Source: Caldilineaceae bacterium bin5 (lineage in GTDB: Bacteria > Chloroflexota > Anaerolineae > Caldilineales > Caldilineaceae). Taken from it: 32,707 bases of DNA. Position 1 is the first letter of the stretch. Every line of letters begins with the position of its first letter. Below are positions 30,803 through 32,707 of this stretch, one piece after another. The translations under genes were made by a program, and so were the position numbers. The notes beneath the pieces are model-generated. The model was given only the letters and a program-made list of their open reading frames with translations. It was not told the origin of the DNA and made no database searches. Location of the stretch: the NCBI GenBank assembly GCA_002238445.1, contig MPML01000061.1, forward strand, positions 1-32,707. Direction: 5' to 3'.

Positions 30803-31606
30803 TTAGTAGAGGGCAATTTTCTTCTCTAGGGAGCCGAGTGGCTCACCAATTACCTCCTCGATGTGCTCTGGAATGGCAGGGTCATCAAAATACGATTTGA
30901 GGAAAATGCGCTTTATGCTTGGCAATCCATAGGTGTCTAGAAGAAAAGAGACAAACTGTCCGCCGATCTCATAGACAGGCTCACCTGCGGCCTCTTCGGT
31001 CCAAAAGACGTCGTTCTTGCAGAGCCGACGCAGGAATCCGGGTTTGGCCTTGCAGGTATACTCTTGCCAGAGATTATTCATTGTTTCACGCCCCTTCTCA
31101 GCGTCGACTCCCAAAATGTGCTCGAAGTAGACAGCAACGCCTTCGTTCAAAAGAGAAGGCGCCTCCCCCACTTGATCAGCCCACCAAAAATGGATGACTT
31201 CATGGAGCACTCCCTCAAATACGATTGGGTCATCCCAATCCAATCCACGTGTGACCAAATGTAGGCCCGCAGAATTAACGGTTCCATAGAACATACGCGG
31301 TATATCTGGTCTGGCGAAGTCAGCCTTCGCAAGAAGGCCTGGAGCGTAAAGCCAAGTATTGACCCGGTGCTGACGTTCCTTATCTTTTATTTCTGAACCA
31401 ATGTCTAATACCGCACGAACGCGCTGGTGACACTGGTCAGTCATTCTGAGAAGACTTTCCATGCTTTTGGAAGTCGGGTTTGGTAGAGCAACATCAATGA
31501 AGAACAGACTCTCGGCTGTTTCCTCAACCCGCCAGTGATGGGCGTTACGATAACTGCGTAAGTCAAGGTTTCTCAATGCTATTTCTCCGTTATGGCAGCC
31601 CCCCAT
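30803..31606 (-). CDS. Zinc metallopeptidase, gluzincin type (peptidase MA-like)
   Basis: A 267-residue protein with HEVIH at 135-139 (LHEVIHFWWAD) and a downstream Glu in SLLNEGVAVYFEH (about 155), the HExxH...NEGxAxY pattern of gluzincins such as peptidase MA. No signal peptide is evident, so a cytoplasmic location is likely. The annotated ATG at 31606 lacks a ribosome site, while a TTG at codon 11 (ALRNLD) is preceded by GGAGA. The true start may be there. It lies alone between an IS remnant and an AT-rich repeat region, and its lower GC suggests recent acquisition. The substrate is unknown. Confidence 0.75.
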   Translation of the reverse strand: MGGCHNGEIALRNLDLRSYRNAHHWRVEETAESLFFIDVALPNPTSKSMESLLRMTDQCHQRVRAVLDIGSEIKDKERQHRVNTWLYAPGLLAKADFARPDIPRMFYGTVNSAGLHLVTRGLDWDDPIVFEGVLHEVIHFWWADQVGEAPSLLNEGVAVYFEHILGVDAEKGRETMNNLWQEYTCKAKPGFLRRLCKNDVFWTEEAAGEPVYEIGGQFVSFLLDTYGLPSIKRIFLKSYFDDPAIPEHIEEVIGEPLGSLEKKIALY

Positions 31607-31924
31607 TTACTAGATCGTGAAATGGGAAAAACAAAGTGCATCCAGACGGAAACAGTAGGCACAGAGGAGTGAGCGTAGTCGTGACATCACCACCTGTCAG
31701 TTAGATTTATAGTTAAATCGTTTGTTTGCAGTTCAAAAACTACCCCAAATTAACAAAGCACTCGACAAGGGGAAGAATTAGAATTACAGGAGTAATCAAG
31801 CGGTCGGAAAATCACCTGTTGGTTAAGGTTATAGGTAAATCTTTTGATTATCAATCAAAAGTTACCATAGTTTAATAAAGGACCGAGCCCTGCACGAAGC
31901 ACACGCTGTCAGTCGTCCCCACCA
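31607..31924. repeat. AT-rich gap with a 68-bp imperfect direct repeat
   Basis: The segments 31691-31758 and 31813-31880 have the same length and roughly 70% identity, both starting CACCTGT and ending AACAAAG or AATAAAG. The second can fold into a stem (GGTAA...TTTTGATT with AATCAAAA...TTACC, about 31833-31865). The spacing is 122 bases. No gene is seen. It could hold a small RNA, binding sites, or a decayed duplicated element. Confidence 0.55.
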
Positions 31925-32257
31925 TCAGCCAACCCGCCAGTGGAACACCTCCGGCCACCCCTCAGGATAGGCGTCGTGCGGATCGTAGTCATCCCCGCTC
32001 TCGTCCTCCATGATCGGCGCCATGTACTCCTCCCAGCGCACCGACTCGGGACTTTCCGCCAGGATACGGACCGCCTCGGCGTAATTCTCCGCCTCCATGT
32101 ACAGGAACAGCTGCCGGTCCACCATGAAGATGCTCATGCTGCGCACGCCTGCCTGCTCCAGGTCGGCCAGCACTGCAGGCCAGACCTCCCGGTGGCGCCG
32201 CCGGTACTCTTCCTCCTCCCCCTCCTTGACGTGCATGACAAAAGCAACCCGTTCCAT
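31925..32257 (-). CDS. rhaM: L-rhamnose mutarotase family protein
   Basis: A 110-residue protein from the ATG at 32255-32257 (a longer TTG-started reading adds four residues). MERVAFVMHVKEGEEEEYRR, HREVWPAVLADLEQAGV, SIFMVDRQLFLYMEAENY and the VRWEEYMAPIMED segment match the RhaM/COG3254 pattern. Family role: interconversion of alpha and beta anomers of L-rhamnose (or L-fucose) in the cytoplasm to feed the next enzyme. The C-terminal tail is somewhat longer and more acidic than in enteric RhaM. An SDR gene follows upstream on the same strand, as in oxidative deoxy-sugar pathways. Confidence 0.88.
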   Translation of the reverse strand: MERVAFVMHVKEGEEEEYRRRHREVWPAVLADLEQAGVRSMSIFMVDRQLFLYMEAENYAEAVRILAESPESVRWEEYMAPIMEDESGDDYDPHDAYPEGWPEVFHWRVG

Positions 32258-32272
32258 CAGCAACCCCAAATT

Positions 32273-32286
32273 TCAGTGGTCAGTGG
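32273..32286. repeat. TCAGTGG heptamer (2 units)
   Basis: Two tandem units of the same heptamer family (complement CCACTGA), between rhaM and the SDR gene. Confidence 0.5.
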
Positions 32287-32313
32287 TCAGAAACATCAAC
32301 AGCCAAAGCAACT

Positions 32314-32707
32314 TCAGTCATCCACGCCGGGCACCGGGATCGTGCTCAACATCCCGCCGTCCACGTCAAGCGCCGATCCGGTCAGGAAAGCAGCCCCATC
32401 GGAGATGAAAAAGAGCACCGCATTCACGATATCCTGCACGGTCGGGTTGCGCTGCAAGGGAATGTCCGCAGCCGTGGCTGCCAGGATCTCCTGCGGCTGC
32501 ATGCCCGTGGCCTCGAGTTTCCAGTCGAGTACCTCCTGTCCCATGCCGGTGCCGGATACGCCCACAGGGCAGACGCGGTTCCGCGTGCCGGGGCGCGGCG
32601 CCCCCCCCCCCGCCAGCACTTTGGTCAGGCCCACGACCCCAAACTTGGCCGCACAATAGTGGGCCAGCATCGGGAACCCCACCTTGGACGCGTCGGAGCC
32701 GATGTTA
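32314..32707 (-). CDS. SDR-family oxidoreductase, C-terminal part (runs off the window), possibly corrupted
   Basis: The visible part begins NIGSDASKVGFPMLAHYCAA with the active-site Ser and the Tyr/Lys pair in YCAAK, then VVGLTKVLA, and later VCPVGVSGTGMGQEVLDWKL and FLTGSALDVDGGMLSTIP. Between KVLA and VCPVG, where SDRs have about 'QELAPxGIRVNA', the sequence is scrambled (GGGAPRPGTRNR) and contains a run of 11 C on the plus strand (32600-32611 region). The frame is kept overall but the helix is abnormal, pointing to slippage mutation or a sequencing error. It is probably the partner dehydrogenase of the rhamnose mutarotase beside it. The N-terminal NAD-binding half is outside the window. 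Confidence 0.75.
   Translation of the reverse strand, partial: NIGSDASKVGFPMLAHYCAAKFGVVGLTKVLAGGGAPRPGTRNRVCPVGVSGTGMGQEVLDWKLEATGMQPQEILAATAADIPLQRNPTVQDIVNAVLFFISDGAAFLTGSALDVDGGMLSTIPVPGVDD

Noticed and set aside
31691..31880. CRISPR-like repeat pair
   Set aside because: Only two imperfect long repeats, no short regular repeat-spacer pattern and no cas genes.

Overview
The window is a GC-rich bacterial stretch. Its intact genes are catabolic and enzymatic, and its gaps are full of decayed mobile DNA. There is no rRNA, tRNA or CRISPR array. The mix suggests a large, transposon-rich Chloroflexota-type genome (Caldilineales/Anaerolineae-like): Gfo/Idh oxidoreductases, xylose-isomerase-like TIM barrels, many SDRs, an ABC sugar importer with a Tat lipoprotein, a K+-dependent membrane pyrophosphatase, heptamer tandem repeats and orphan toxin-antitoxin parts. 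This assignment is inferred from style; no marker gene proves it.

Layout. 1-600: an IS3 end, a 235-bp MITE with IS5-type ends and a second IS3 remnant. 600-4230: a small membrane protein, two tandem M20 peptidase genes (the second broken by a 38-bp tandem duplication), an antitoxin-like orphan and an MNT nucleotidyltransferase. 4275-11550: a D-threonine-aldolase-type PLP enzyme, an IS66-type MITE, an SDR, hppA, a small Cas4-N-like membrane protein, an enolase-superfamily enzyme and an M55 D-aminopeptidase. 11585-14632: an IS5 element, a small membrane protein, a broken DNA methyltransferase-HNH gene, a TA-type MITE and a second M55 copy killed by a nonsense codon. 14674-16883: a nested transposon structure carrying an intact ApeA-like HEPN protein. 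16974-24265: sugar or polyol catabolic genes, all on the minus strand (Gfo/Idh, two TIM barrels, a double-VOC fusion protein, two SDRs), interrupted by plus-strand remnants of another Gfo/Idh and SDR. 24321-26077: gene remnants, a dead IS982 and a Uma2 tail. 26078-29399: an ABC importer without its ATPase. 29631-32707: a DUF4926 gene, a three-part chimeric pseudogene, a gluzincin-type metallopeptidase, an L-rhamnose mutarotase and a partial SDR.

How the genes may work together. The M20 peptidase, the D-threonine-aldolase-like enzyme, the enolase-superfamily protein and M55 together suggest use of peptides or D-amino acids. The importer, TIM barrels, Gfo/Idh, SDRs and rhamnose mutarotase suggest uptake and oxidation of sugars or sugar acids. 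These are inferences from family membership.

The most striking structure is at 14674-16883. A 292-bp IS66-type MITE flanked by a perfect 8-bp duplication (GTTTTCAG) has been split within its terminal repeat. The insert is a unit made of two direct copies of a TA-type MITE bracketing an ApeA-like HEPN gene. Removing the insert restores a MITE of exactly the same length (292 bp) as the intact copy at 5397-5688.
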